From: Streptomyces sp. JJ38 | GTDB lineage: Bacteria; Actinomycetota; Actinomycetes; Streptomycetales; Streptomycetaceae | Reading direction: 5' to 3' | DNA length: 64,000 nucleotides | Assembly (NCBI RefSeq): GCF_019303475.1 | Contig: NZ_JABLSI010000011.1 | Span: forward strand, 34,879-98,878 | Shown: positions 26,493 through 36,927 of the stretch, piece by piece | Layout of the letters: the number at the start of each line of letters is the position of its first letter | How positions within the stretch are numbered: the first letter of the stretch is position 1 | Translations under genes and position numbers: made by a program | The notes under the pieces: generated by a model | What the model was told of the DNA's origin: nothing | Seen by the model: only the letters and a program-made list of their open reading frames with translations | Database searches by the model: none

Positions 26493-27755
26493 ATGCCCGC
26501 AGATCTCGCCGTTCTCGGCCTCGGCCATCTCGGCCTCCCCGCAGCCCAGGCGGCCACAGCGGCGTCCATCGGAACCCTCGGCTACGACCCCGACCCCGCC
26601 GTCGTCGCCGACCTGGCCGCGGGCCGTCCACCGCACCCCGGTGTCCTCACCGCCGCCGACATCCGCCGCATGCTCTCCACCGGCTTCCGGCCCACCGGCG
26701 ACCCGGCCGCCCTCGGCCGCGTCCGCACCGCCCTCCTGTGCGCCCCGACACCACTGGGCGGCGACGGCGTGCTCGACCTGGGCGCCGTCCGCGCCGCCGC
26801 CACGACGCTCTCCGCGCACCTGCGCCCCCGCACCACGGTCGTCGTCGAGTCGGCCGTCTACCCGGGCACGACCGAGACGGAGATCCGCGCCCTGCTCGAG
26901 GAGGGCTCCGGCCTCCGCGCGGGGCGGGACTTCCACCTGGCCGTCTGCCCGGCCCGCCTGGACCCCGGCAACCGCGCGTTCCGCTACGCGGCCGTCCCCC
27001 GCGTCATCGGCGGCTACACCCCCGCCTGCACCGAGGCCGCCGCCGCCGTCTACAGCCGCCTCACCGACAAGGTCGTCCGCGCACGGGGGCTGCGCGAGGC
27101 CGAGACGACGCACCTCCTGGAGGTCAACTACCGCCACCTCAACATCGCCCTCGCCAACGAGATGGCGATCCTCTGCCACGACCTGGACGTCGACCTGTGG
27201 GACGTCATCCGCTGCGCCGAGACGAAGCCCTTCGGCTTCGCACCCTTCCGGCCCGGCCCCGGCGTCGGCGGCCACACCGCCCCCATCGACCCCAACTACC
27301 TGGCCCGCCAAGGCCGCACCCTCGGCCACCCGCTGCGCCTCGTCGAGCTGGCCCGCGAGGTCAACGAACGCATGCCCCGGTACGTCATCCAGCGGGCCAC
27401 GACGCTGCTGAACGAGCACGGCAAGTCGGCCCGCGGCGCCCGCGTCCTCCTCCTCGGCGTCACCTACAAGCCCGACCTCCCCGACGAGACGGGCTCCCCC
27501 GCCCGCGAGATCGCCACCCGGCTCCTCGAACTCGGCGCCCAACTCAGCTACCACGACCCGCACGTCCACCAGTGGCGCGTCGCCGGCCGCCCCATCCCCC
27601 GCGCCGACAGCCTCTACGACACCGCGGGGGCCGCCGACCTCACCCTCCTGCTCCAGCCGCACCGCACCTACGACCTGGCCGGGCTCGCCGCCAAGGCCCA
27701 GCTCCTCCTGGACACCCGGGGCACCACGCCCACCGGCACGGCCCATCGCCTCTGA
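26493..27755 (+). CDS. UDP-sugar 6-dehydrogenase homologue lacking catalytic residues
   Basis: The 420-residue protein has the whole fold of the UDP-glucose/UDP-ManNAc dehydrogenase family: NAD motif VLGLGHLGLPAA, VVVESAVYPGTTE, LNIALANEMA and GPGVGGH. The residues that do the chemistry are replaced. The family Glu in PER is Ala154 (CPARL), the Lys is His207 and the Asn is Val211 (TTHLLEVNYRH), and the essential nucleophile Cys in GVGGHC is Thr262 (GGHTAPIDP). Asp266 remains. So it probably binds UDP-sugar and NAD but cannot form the thiohemiacetal. A regulatory, binding or altered reductase role is possible. It starts at ATG 26493 after a GGGG-type site. Confidence 0.8.
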   Translation: MPADLAVLGLGHLGLPAAQAATAASIGTLGYDPDPAVVADLAAGRPPHPGVLTAADIRRMLSTGFRPTGDPAALGRVRTALLCAPTPLGGDGVLDLGAVRAAATTLSAHLRPRTTVVVESAVYPGTTETEIRALLEEGSGLRAGRDFHLAVCPARLDPGNRAFRYAAVPRVIGGYTPACTEAAAAVYSRLTDKVVRARGLREAETTHLLEVNYRHLNIALANEMAILCHDLDVDLWDVIRCAETKPFGFAPFRPGPGVGGHTAPIDPNYLARQGRTLGHPLRLVELAREVNERMPRYVIQRATTLLNEHGKSARGARVLLLGVTYKPDLPDETGSPAREIATRLLELGAQLSYHDPHVHQWRVAGRPIPRADSLYDTAGAADLTLLLQPHRTYDLAGLAAKAQLLLDTRGTTPTGTAHRL

Positions 27756-27868
27756 CCACCCCGAACCGGGCCAGCGGGCCCCGCCAACACGAACAACCAG
27801 CCCCAGATTCAGGGGAATTGAGCATTCAACTGGCTGGACAGCACAGCCCGTCTCCATATGCTGGCGGC

Positions 27869-29056
27869 ATGTCGCCTGCCGTCCCGCCGCCCGCAGTCGC
27901 CTCCCGGCTCGCCAACGTCGCCTCCTCCCCCGTCCGGGACCTCCTCGCGCTCACCGCACGCCCCGAGGTCATCTCCTTCGCCGGAGGGCTGCCCGCCCCG
28001 GAACTGTTCGACGTCGACGGCCTCCGGGCCGCCTTCGACCGCGTTCTCACCGAACAGCCCCGCCGCGCCCTCCAGTACTCCACCTCCGAGGGCGACGCCG
28101 ACCTGCGCGAGGTCATAGCCGGGCGCCTCACCGCCCGCGCGCTGCCCACCGGCGCGGACGAGATCGTGGTCACGACGGGCTCCCAGCAGGCCCTGAACGT
28201 CGTCACCACCGCCACCCTCGAACCCGGTGACGTCGTCCTCGTCGAAGACCCGTGTTACGTGGCCGCCCTCCAGACCTTCGACTTCGCCGAGGCCCGCGTC
28301 GTCCCCGTCCCCACCGACGACGACGGCATCATCCCCGAGGCGCTGGAGGAGATCGCCGCCCGCGAGCCGGCCAGGCTGCTCTACCTCGTCCCCACCTTCT
28401 CGAACCCCACCGGACGCACGCTCCCCGCCGCGCGCCGCACCGCCGTCGCCGAGACCGCCGCCCGGCACGGCCTCTGGATCGTCGAGGACGACCCCTACGG
28501 CGAACTCCGCTACGACGGCGAGCCGGTGCCCTGGATCGCCGCCTCCCCGGCCGCGTCCGACCGCGTCATCCTCCTCGGCTCCTTCTCCAAGCTCATGGCC
28601 CCCGGACTGCGCCTGGGCTATCTCCGCGCCCCCGCTCCGCTGCGCCAGCCCTGCGTCATCGCCAAGCAGGCGGCCGACCTCCACACCTCCACCGTCGACC
28701 AGGCCGTGGCCGCCCGCTATCTGCGCGACAACGACCTGGACGCGCACGTCCGGACCGTCCGCGACGCCTACCGGGCCCGCCGCGACGCCCTCCTCGACGG
28801 ACTGCCCGCCGCGCTCCCGGCGGGCAGCCGGTGGAACCGGCCCGCTGGCGGCATGTTCGTGTGGGCGACCCTGCCCGATGACCGCGACGCCGCCGAACTC
28901 CTGCACACCGCGATCGAGTACGAGGTCGCCTACGTGCCCGGCGCCCCGTTCTTCACCGGCCCGCCCGACCCGAGCGCCCTGCGCCTGTCCTTCACCACCC
29001 ACTCCCCCGAGGAGATCGAGGAGGGCCTCCGCCGCCTGGCCAAGGCCCTCTCCTGA
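27869..29056 (+). CDS. PLP-dependent aminotransferase, class I/II (2-aminoadipate/valine type)
   Basis: The 395-residue protein begins at ATG 27869, which has no clear Shine-Dalgarno and may be near-leaderless. Motifs: ISFAGGLPAPELF at the N-terminus, TTGSQQALN, NPTGRTL, EDDPYGELRYDG and the PLP lysine in GSFSKLMAPGLRLGY. These match the MocR-related and LysN-type aminotransferases acting on branched or alpha-aminoadipate substrates, without a DNA-binding domain. The specific substrate is not known. It is 113 bases downstream of the dehydrogenase homologue, co-oriented, and ends at a strong terminator. Confidence 0.85.
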   Translation: MSPAVPPPAVASRLANVASSPVRDLLALTARPEVISFAGGLPAPELFDVDGLRAAFDRVLTEQPRRALQYSTSEGDADLREVIAGRLTARALPTGADEIVVTTGSQQALNVVTTATLEPGDVVLVEDPCYVAALQTFDFAEARVVPVPTDDDGIIPEALEEIAAREPARLLYLVPTFSNPTGRTLPAARRTAVAETAARHGLWIVEDDPYGELRYDGEPVPWIAASPAASDRVILLGSFSKLMAPGLRLGYLRAPAPLRQPCVIAKQAADLHTSTVDQAVAARYLRDNDLDAHVRTVRDAYRARRDALLDGLPAALPAGSRWNRPAGGMFVWATLPDDRDAAELLHTAIEYEVAYVPGAPFFTGPPDPSALRLSFTTHSPEEIEEGLRRLAKALS

Positions 29057-29108
29057 CACCCGTCGACCCTTCCTCCCCCGCCCGGTGTCCGGCCATGGGC
29101 CGCCGCCT

Positions 29109-29150
29109 CGTCCAGGGCTGGCGCGGGTGAGGCCGGGCCAGCCCTGGACG
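29109..29150. terminator. Perfect 14-bp hairpin between convergent genes
   Basis: CGTCCAGGGCTGGC (29109-29122) pairs exactly with GCCAGCCCTGGACG (29137-29150) around a 14-base loop. It lies between the aminotransferase stop (29056, +) and the monooxygenase stop (29159, -) and can end both transcripts. Confidence 0.8.
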
Positions 29151-29158
29151 CCCAGGCG

Positions 29159-30253
29159 CTACAGCGGACGCCCCAGGGCTTCCCCGGCCTCCCGCACGAG
29201 GCGGTCCAGATACGCCGCCGCACCACCGCCGGTGGCCAGCGCCGCGGCCTGTCCCGCCCACAGGCTCATGAGCTCCGGCCGCCCGCGCTCCGCCGCCGCC
29301 CGTCGCAGTGGCTGCATGAGTTCGCTCTGCACCGGGTAAGCGGGAACCGCGTCCTCGGCGTCGGCCAGTTCCCGCACGACGCGGTTGGGGATGCCCCGCG
29401 CGTGACGGCCGGAGAACAGCCGTGTGAGCACCGTCGAGCGGGCCTCGGGCGTGCCCAGGAGCCGACGGTGCGCGGCCGCCGCCCCGCCCTCGTCGGTCGC
29501 GAGGAAGCCGGTGCCGATCTGGACGGCGCTCGCCCCGAGGGTGAGGGCCGCCGCGACACCGCGTCCGTCGCCGATGCCACCGGCCGCGATCACCGGCAGC
29601 GACACGGCGTCGACCACCTGCGGGACCAGGGCCAGCGTGCCGACCAGAGACTCCCGCAGCGGCCTGAGGAACGCACCGCGGTGTCCACCGGCGTCGGCCC
29701 CGGAGGCGACGACGACGTCCACCCCGCCGGCCTCCAGCGCCTCGGCCTCCGCCACCGTCGTGGCGGTGCCGATCACGACGGTGCCCTGTCGCCGCGCGCG
29801 GTCCACCGCCTCTCTCGGCGGCACGCCCATCACGAAGCTGACCGCCGGCGGCGAGGCGGCCAGCAGGGCGTCGAGCTGCTCGGCGAACCCCGGCACCGGT
29901 GGCCCGCTCTCCGGCCCGAGATCCGGTTCGGGTATGCCGAGTTCCCGGTAGTAGGGGCGGAGCCGCTCCAGGTGGCGGGCGGTCTCGGCGGCGGACGGCC
30001 GGGTCTCCTCGCCCTCCTGCGGCACCCACAGGTTGACGGCGAAGGGGCCGTCGGTGGCGGCGTGGAGGGCCTTGACGGTGGCGGTGATGTCGTCCGGCGT
30101 GAGGATGTGGGCGCCATAGCCGCCCAGCCCCCCGGCGTCCGCGACCGCGGCGGCGAGGGCGACGGTGGACAGCCCGCCCCCGAAGGGCCCCTGCACGATG
30201 GGGTACCGCAGCCGCAGTCCTTCCGGGAGCGGCACCGGTCGTGCGGCGGTCAC
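29159..30253 (-). CDS. Nitronate monooxygenase-family FMN oxidoreductase
   Basis: The 364-residue TIM barrel begins YPIVQGPFGGGLST and has the family's FMN phosphate region (VVASGADAGGHRG) followed by LPVIAAGGIGDGRGVAAAL and GASAVQIGTGFL. These are class-I nitronate monooxygenase/2-nitropropane dioxygenase features; members also act on quinones. The start overlaps the stop of the flavodoxin gene (four bases), so the two enzymes are made together. Both are next to, and divergent from, a TetR gene. Confidence 0.85.
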   Translation of the reverse strand: MTAARPVPLPEGLRLRYPIVQGPFGGGLSTVALAAAVADAGGLGGYGAHILTPDDITATVKALHAATDGPFAVNLWVPQEGEETRPSAAETARHLERLRPYYRELGIPEPDLGPESGPPVPGFAEQLDALLAASPPAVSFVMGVPPREAVDRARRQGTVVIGTATTVAEAEALEAGGVDVVVASGADAGGHRGAFLRPLRESLVGTLALVPQVVDAVSLPVIAAGGIGDGRGVAAALTLGASAVQIGTGFLATDEGGAAAAHRRLLGTPEARSTVLTRLFSGRHARGIPNRVVRELADAEDAVPAYPVQSELMQPLRRAAAERGRPELMSLWAGQAAALATGGGAAAYLDRLVREAGEALGRPL

Positions 30254-30885
30254 GCGGGCACCCGCTCGGCGAGGGCGGCGCGACCGTGGACGAGCGTGAG
30301 CGCGGCGCGGGCGACGCGGGCGCCGAGGTGCTCGGCGGTGCGCAGGTCACCGGGGCGGGGGGCGTCCTCGGGCCCGGCGTCGGACGGTGACTGGGCCATG
30401 GCACCGGTGAAGCCGGCGAGCCGGTTGAGGTCGTCGGGCGTCCCGGCGGCCGAGTACTCACCGCCGGGCAGCAGGCCGAGCGGGACCCAGGTCATACCGT
30501 GCTGGGCGGCGAAGACGGCGAGGGCCATCAGGGTGTTGTCCTTGTTGCCGTTCACGCCGGCGGAGTTCGTGAAGCCGGCGGCGAGCTTGCCGGACCAGCG
30601 TTGCTCCTGCCAGCGGGACGCGGTCGCCTCGGCGAAGCGCTGGAAGACGGCGGAGGTGCTGCCCATGTAGGTGGGCGAGCCGAAGATCACCGCGTCGGCG
30701 GTGTCCAGGGAGGCGAGCAGCGCGTCATCAGGGTCGCTCACGTCGTGCCGGAGGGCGGTGACGCCCTCGACCGAAGCGGCTCCGGCTGCGACGGCCTCGG
30801 CTTGCCGGGCGGTGTGGCCGTAGCCGCTGTGGTAGGCGACGGCGACCGTGGCCGGGGCGGAAACGGCGGGGACAGGTACGGACAT
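30250..30885 (-). CDS. Flavodoxin-like NAD(P)H:quinone/FMN reductase (WrbA type)
   Basis: The 211-residue protein has the flavodoxin FMN loop YHSGYGHTARQAEAVAAGA at residues ~17-36, then VIFGSPTYMGSTSAVFQRF and a GGEYSAAG loop, as in WrbA-like reductases. It probably reduces quinones or flavins and protects against oxidative or electrophilic stress. It is the first gene of a two-gene operon with the nitronate monooxygenase and is divergent from the TetR gene, whose shared promoter region contains repeated TTGACCGG sites. Confidence 0.8.
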   Translation of the reverse strand: MSVPVPAVSAPATVAVAYHSGYGHTARQAEAVAAGAASVEGVTALRHDVSDPDDALLASLDTADAVIFGSPTYMGSTSAVFQRFAEATASRWQEQRWSGKLAAGFTNSAGVNGNKDNTLMALAVFAAQHGMTWVPLGLLPGGEYSAAGTPDDLNRLAGFTGAMAQSPSDAGPEDAPRPGDLRTAEHLGARVARAALTLVHGRAALAERVPA

Positions 30886-30932
30886 GCTGAAGAAGCTCCC
30901 TTGTGAGCGGGTGGCCGGAGCCCGGCGGGGCC

Positions 30933-31001
30933 CCGGTCAAGAACATAGACGACCGGTCAACTATTTGCCAGCCCGGTTCACCCATCGGGAAAGTTGACCG
31001 G
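30933..31001. promoter_or_regulatory. Operator region with three TTGACCGG half-sites
   Basis: CCGGTCAACT at 30953-30962 and AGTTGACCGG at 30992-31001 form a perfect 10-bp inverted repeat. A third CCGGTCAA is at 30933-30940, and GACCGGTC (30951-30958) is itself palindromic. All lie between the divergent flavodoxin and TetR starts. They are the likely binding sites of the TetR protein. Confidence 0.6.
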
Positions 31002-31017
31002 CCATATACTGATCTCC

Positions 31018-31611
31018 ATGGGACGAACCAGCACCGCGCGGGAACGGCTCCTGGAGACCGCGGGAGAGCTGCTGCGCGAGCGCGGATACGGCGCCCTGGG
31101 CGTGGCGGAGATCTGCGCCCACGCGGAGGTGAAGAAGGGAAGCTTCTACCACTTCTTCGCCTCCAAACAGGAGCTGACCCTGGCCGCGGTGGACGCCACC
31201 TGGGAGGACGAGCGCGTGGCCTGGCGGGCCGCGCTGGCCCCCGACGCCGAACTCGCCGAGCAGCTGTCCCGGCTGTTCGACGTCATGCGTGAGGCGCAGG
31301 AGGACGCCAAGCGGCGGACGGGCTCGGTGCGCGGTTGCCTGTTCGGCAACCTCGCGCTGGAGCTCAGCGGACGGGAGGCGGAGGTCCGCGAGCGGCTGAA
31401 CGAGATCTTCGAGGAGCAGGCCGGGCTCGTGGCCGCGGCCCTGGACGCGGACGACCCGGCCGCCGCCCTCCCCACGGCCCGCGCCATCGTGGCCCAGCTG
31501 GAGGGCACCGTCCTCCTGGCCAAACTCGCCAACGACCCGGAGCTGCTGCGCGGTCTGCCGAAGCTGGCCCTGCGCCTGTGCGCCGACGGCTCCGCCCCCG
31601 CGGGGCGCTGA
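31018..31611 (+). CDS. TetR-family transcriptional regulator
   Basis: The start at ATG 31018 gives 197 residues. The N-terminal helix-turn-helix (RERLLETAGELLRERGYGALGVAEICAHAEVKKGSFYHFFASKQEL) is typical of TetR/AcrR proteins; the rest is the ligand-binding helical domain, resembling the YxaF/AcuR-type C-terminal group with GCLFGNLALE. It is divergent from the flavodoxin-monooxygenase operon and probably represses both its own gene and that operon through the TTGACCGG repeats. The inducer may be a quinone or nitro compound, by analogy. Confidence 0.9.
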   Translation: MGRTSTARERLLETAGELLRERGYGALGVAEICAHAEVKKGSFYHFFASKQELTLAAVDATWEDERVAWRAALAPDAELAEQLSRLFDVMREAQEDAKRRTGSVRGCLFGNLALELSGREAEVRERLNEIFEEQAGLVAAALDADDPAAALPTARAIVAQLEGTVLLAKLANDPELLRGLPKLALRLCADGSAPAGR

Positions 31612-31829
31612 GGGCCCGGGCGGGCCGGACGGCCGGACGACCCCGGTGCCGCGTGGCGGGGCGGAACACCGGGGCCCGGCCCGCCGAACCGGTGAGGAGT
31701 CCGGCGGTTCGAGGCCGAGAGCCGGAGTGCCGCCGTGGTCGCGTGTCAGCCTCGCTACGTCCCGCGCCGGCCGGGCGGAGGAGCGCCCCGGCCGGGGAAC
31801 CGCTCCGGGACGGAGAGGATCACCTGACC

Positions 31830-33851
31830 ATGCGTCGAAGTGCCGTCGCGCTGCTCGGAGCGCTGCTGGCCACCCTGCCGGCCACCGCCGCCTCGGCCGA
31901 ACTGAGTGCCACCGGACAGGGCCACCCCGGGAAACTGCTGCAACGCGGGACCGTGAGCACCGGGTCCTCCCCGGTGCCCTTCGCCCGGGTGACCCTGTAC
32001 CAGGCCGGAGACCACCGAGGCGGTGAGGCGAAGGCGCTGGGACGTGCGGAGAGCGACGCCGAGGGCCGGTTCGCCGTCCGCTACCGGCGTCCGAAGGACG
32101 AGGACGCGGTGCTGTACCTCGTCGCGGACGCCGAGCCCGTGCGCGGGAGCGGCGGGGCGCAGGGGCGCACGGGCGGCGAGGGACGCCGTCCCGTCCGGCT
32201 GACGTCGGTGCTGCTGCCGGAACCGCAGCCCACCCCGACCGTCGTCAACGAGCGGACGACGGTGGCGACGGCGTACGCCATGGCGCAGTTCGCCGAGGGC
32301 TCCGACATCGCCGGGACCCATCCGGGCCTGCAGAACGCGGCGGGCACCTCACACAACCTCGCCGACGTCAAGACCGGGCGGGTCTCGCCGGTGCTCGCGG
32401 CACCGCCGAACGGCTCGGAGACCTCGACCCTGCGGGCCTTCAACTCGCTGGCGAACCTCCTCGCCGGGTGCGTGGCGGGCGAGACCTGCGGCGAGCTCTT
32501 CCGCCTGGCCCGGCCGACCGGGGGTCAACTCCCCCGGGACACCTTCCAGGCCGCCCTGGACATCGCGCACCACCCCGGGGACGACGTAGCCGGACTCTTC
32601 GCCCTGTCCCGCACGCGGCAGCCCTACACCCCCGCGCTCGGCGCGGCCCCGGACGCGTGGACGCTGGCGCTGCGCTACGACGGCAACGGACACGAGCTGG
32701 ACGGCCCGGGAACCGTCGCGTTCGACGCCGAGGGCAACGCCTGGATCGGGAACAACTACCACTTCGGCCGCGACCCCCGGAGAACGGTGTGCGGGGGCGA
32801 GCAGCTCTCGAAGCTGACGCCGACGGGTGAGAGCGCGCAGGGCTCCCCCTTCCGGGGCGGCGGCCTGTACGGCGCGGGGTTCGGCACCGTGGTGGACACC
32901 CGCGGCGACGTCTGGGTGGGCAACTTCGGCTTCCAGGGCCGGGGCTGCGACTACGACCAGGACAGACTGAACCACAGTGTCTCCCAGTTCCGACAGGACG
33001 GGATGCCGCTGTCCCCGGTCGACGGGTGGCAGCAGGGCGGCATCGACCAGCCGCAGGGCATGGCCTCGGACCGGGCCGGAAACATCTGGGTCGCCAACTG
33101 CGGCGGACGCAGCGTCACCCGGATCCCCGACGGTCAGCCGTGGCGCGCCCGGCGCATCGCGCCCGAGGACGGTTCGTTCGTGAAGCCCTTCGACGTCACC
33201 GTCGACGCCCGGGGCCGGGCCTGGGCCACGGGGAACCGCACGGACAACGTGCTGCTGATGGCCCCCGACGGCCGCCCCCTGCGGACGATCGAGGGCGGTG
33301 GGATCACCGCGCCCATGGGGATCGCCTCCGACAGCCTGGGGAACGTGTGGGTCGCCAACTCCGGTCTGGTCGACCCGCCCTGCGAGGGCACGCGCTGGGA
33401 CGGTCCGCCCACCGAGGGCGTGGACCCGCGGGACGGTGCGGACGCGGCGTCCGTCACGCTGATCCGGCCCGACGGCTCGACGCCGGAGCAGCCGTTCTCC
33501 AACGGCGGTCTGTTCCTGCCCTGGGGCATCGCCGTGGACGGCGACGACACGGTGTGGGTGGCCAACTTCGGCGGGCACCGGGTGGCCCAGCTCTGCGGGG
33601 CACGGCGTTCCGCCTGCCCGCCCGGACACCGGACCGGTCAGGCGATCTCCCCGGCCGACACCGGCTACACCAGTGACGGCCTCTCCCGGGTGACGGGCCT
33701 TCAGATCGACCCGTCGGGCAACCTCTGGCTGGCGAACAACTGGGAGACGGTGCCGCTGCAGACGAACCCCGGGGGCCATGAGATGGTCGTCTTCGTCGGC
33801 CTCGCCGCCCCCGTGCGGGCGCCGCTGCTGGGCGCCCCCCAGCAGCCCTGA
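31830..33851 (+). CDS. Secreted NHL-repeat/beta-propeller protein
   Basis: ATG 31830 gives a signal peptide (MRRSAVALLGALLATLPATAASA) and 673 residues. An Ig-like carboxypeptidase-regulatory domain (VPFARVTLYQAG... ESDAEGRFAVRY) is at 40-130. From about residue 290 there are repeated blades with the pattern GNIWVANxG, GNVWVANSG, DTVWVANFG, GNLWLANNW, as in virginiamycin B lyase-like and NHL propellers. Cys pairs in the propeller suggest disulfides. No lyase active site was identified. It stands alone with a terminator downstream; role unknown, probably extracellular binding. Confidence 0.75.
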   Translation: MRRSAVALLGALLATLPATAASAELSATGQGHPGKLLQRGTVSTGSSPVPFARVTLYQAGDHRGGEAKALGRAESDAEGRFAVRYRRPKDEDAVLYLVADAEPVRGSGGAQGRTGGEGRRPVRLTSVLLPEPQPTPTVVNERTTVATAYAMAQFAEGSDIAGTHPGLQNAAGTSHNLADVKTGRVSPVLAAPPNGSETSTLRAFNSLANLLAGCVAGETCGELFRLARPTGGQLPRDTFQAALDIAHHPGDDVAGLFALSRTRQPYTPALGAAPDAWTLALRYDGNGHELDGPGTVAFDAEGNAWIGNNYHFGRDPRRTVCGGEQLSKLTPTGESAQGSPFRGGGLYGAGFGTVVDTRGDVWVGNFGFQGRGCDYDQDRLNHSVSQFRQDGMPLSPVDGWQQGGIDQPQGMASDRAGNIWVANCGGRSVTRIPDGQPWRARRIAPEDGSFVKPFDVTVDARGRAWATGNRTDNVLLMAPDGRPLRTIEGGGITAPMGIASDSLGNVWVANSGLVDPPCEGTRWDGPPTEGVDPRDGADAASVTLIRPDGSTPEQPFSNGGLFLPWGIAVDGDDTVWVANFGGHRVAQLCGARRSACPPGHRTGQAISPADTGYTSDGLSRVTGLQIDPSGNLWLANNWETVPLQTNPGGHEMVVFVGLAAPVRAPLLGAPQQP

Positions 33852-33942
33852 CGTCACCTCACGTCGCCTGACGTCTCCTCGCCCGCGGGCGGCGTCCGCA
33901 AAGGTTCCCGGACGTCCCCGGAGCGCCTTCCGACCACGACGC

Positions 33943-33977
33943 CACAGCCCCCGGAGCCCTGGGCCCCGGGGGCTGTG
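33943..33977. terminator. Hairpin between NHL protein gene and guaB3
   Basis: CACAGCCCCCGG (33943-33954) and CCGGGGGCTGTG (33966-33977) form a perfect 12-bp stem with an 11-base loop. It is between two convergent genes and can end both. Confidence 0.75.
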
Positions 33978-34082
33978 CGCCGCGCCGGGTCCGGGCCCGG
34001 CGCAGCGGGCCCGGACCCGGTTCGTCCGGCGCGGCGCGGGGCCCGCCCGGCGGCGGTGCGGACGGGCGGGCCCCGGAGGTGT

Positions 34083-35198
34083 TCAGCGGCTGGGGGCGAT
34101 GGTGACCTCGACGCGCTGGAACTCCTTGAGGTCCGAGTAGCCGGTGGTGGCCATCGCGCGGCGGAGGGCGCCGAAGAAGTTCATCGAACCGTCGGGGGTG
34201 TGGGAGGGCCCGGTGAGGATCTCCTCGGTGGTGCCGACGGTGCCGAGGTGGACCTTCTTGCCCCGCGGCACGTCCTCGTGCACGGCCTCCATGCCCCAGT
34301 GGTGGCCCCGGCCCGGGGCGTCGGTGGCGCGGGCGAGGGGGGAGCCCATCATGACGGCGTCGGCGCCGCAGGCGACGGCCTTGGGCAGATCGCCGGACCA
34401 GCCGACGCCGCCGTCGGCGATGACGTGGACGTACCGGCCGCCGGACTCGTCGAGGTAGTCCCGGCGGGCGGCGGCGACGTCGGCGACGGCGGTGGCCATC
34501 GGGACCTGGATACCGAGCACGTTGCGCGTGGTGTGGGCGGCGCCGCCACCGAAGCCGACGAGGACGCCGGCCGCGCCGGTGCGCATCAGGTGGAGGGCGG
34601 CGGTGTAGGTGGCGCAGCCGCCGACGATGACGGGGACGTCGAGCTCGTAGATGAACTGCTTGAGGTTCAGCGGCTCGGCGGCCGAGGAGACGTGCTCGGC
34701 GGAGACGGTCGTGCCGCGGATGACGAAGATGTCGACCCCGGCGTCCACGACGGCCTTGGAGAACTGCGCGGTGCGCTGCGGGGAGAGCGCTGCGGCGGTG
34801 ATGACGCCGGCGTCCCGCACCTCCTTGATCCGGCGGCCGATCAGCTCTTCCTTGATCGGCTCGGCGTAGATCTCCTGGAGGCGGCGGCCCGCGGCCTCCT
34901 CGGGGAGTTCGGCGATCTCCGCGAGCAGCGGCTCCGGGTCCTCGTAGCGCGTCCACAGGCCCTCGAGGTTGAGGACGCCGAGGCCGCCGAGCTCGCCGAT
35001 GCGGATGGCCGTCCGCGGCGAGACGACGGAGTCCATGGGCGCGGAGAGGAAGGGCAGCTCGAAGCGGTAGGCGTCGATCTGCCAGGCGATGGAGACCTCC
35101 TTCGGGTCTCGCGTGCGGCGGCTCGGCACGACGGCGATGTCGTCGAAGGCGTATGCCTGGCGCCCGCGCTTGCCGCGCCCGATCTCGATCTCTGTCAC
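34083..35198 (-). CDS. guaB3: GuaB3-family IMP dehydrogenase-related protein
   Basis: This 371-residue protein has the IMPDH barrel without CBS domains: FDDIAVVPSRRTRDP and FLSAPMDSVVSP at the N-terminus, then GGVGWSGDLPKAVACGADAVMMGSPLA. These features define the actinobacterial GuaB3 branch found next to guaB. It has been linked to purine nucleotide metabolism, but its reaction has been less certain than that of GuaB. It is downstream of and co-oriented with guaB (107-base gap), and ends at a shared terminator. Confidence 0.9.
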   Translation of the reverse strand: MTEIEIGRGKRGRQAYAFDDIAVVPSRRTRDPKEVSIAWQIDAYRFELPFLSAPMDSVVSPRTAIRIGELGGLGVLNLEGLWTRYEDPEPLLAEIAELPEEAAGRRLQEIYAEPIKEELIGRRIKEVRDAGVITAAALSPQRTAQFSKAVVDAGVDIFVIRGTTVSAEHVSSAAEPLNLKQFIYELDVPVIVGGCATYTAALHLMRTGAAGVLVGFGGGAAHTTRNVLGIQVPMATAVADVAAARRDYLDESGGRYVHVIADGGVGWSGDLPKAVACGADAVMMGSPLARATDAPGRGHHWGMEAVHEDVPRGKKVHLGTVGTTEEILTGPSHTPDGSMNFFGALRRAMATTGYSDLKEFQRVEVTIAPSR

Positions 35199-35305
35199 TG
35201 CTGCTGCCCTTCCCTACGGCTGTGCGGCCCCCAGTATCCCGCACGGGGGCGTGGGGGCCGCATCGCGTCTCGTACGGCGGGCGGCGGAGGCACCCGGGGG
35301 GTGGT

Positions 35306-36853
<1,548 letters not shown>

Positions 36854-36927
36854 CTAACGGCCAATCGGGGGACCCCGTGTTCATGTGAAAGTACGGCTGG
36901 ATGACGCTGGTCACCCGACTGCCCGGA

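Noticed and set aside
26445..27857. 470-codon minus-strand ORF opposite the UDP-sugar dehydrogenase homologue
   Set aside because: Gly/Ala/Val-rich antisense translation without motifs; the plus-strand protein has a full family fold.
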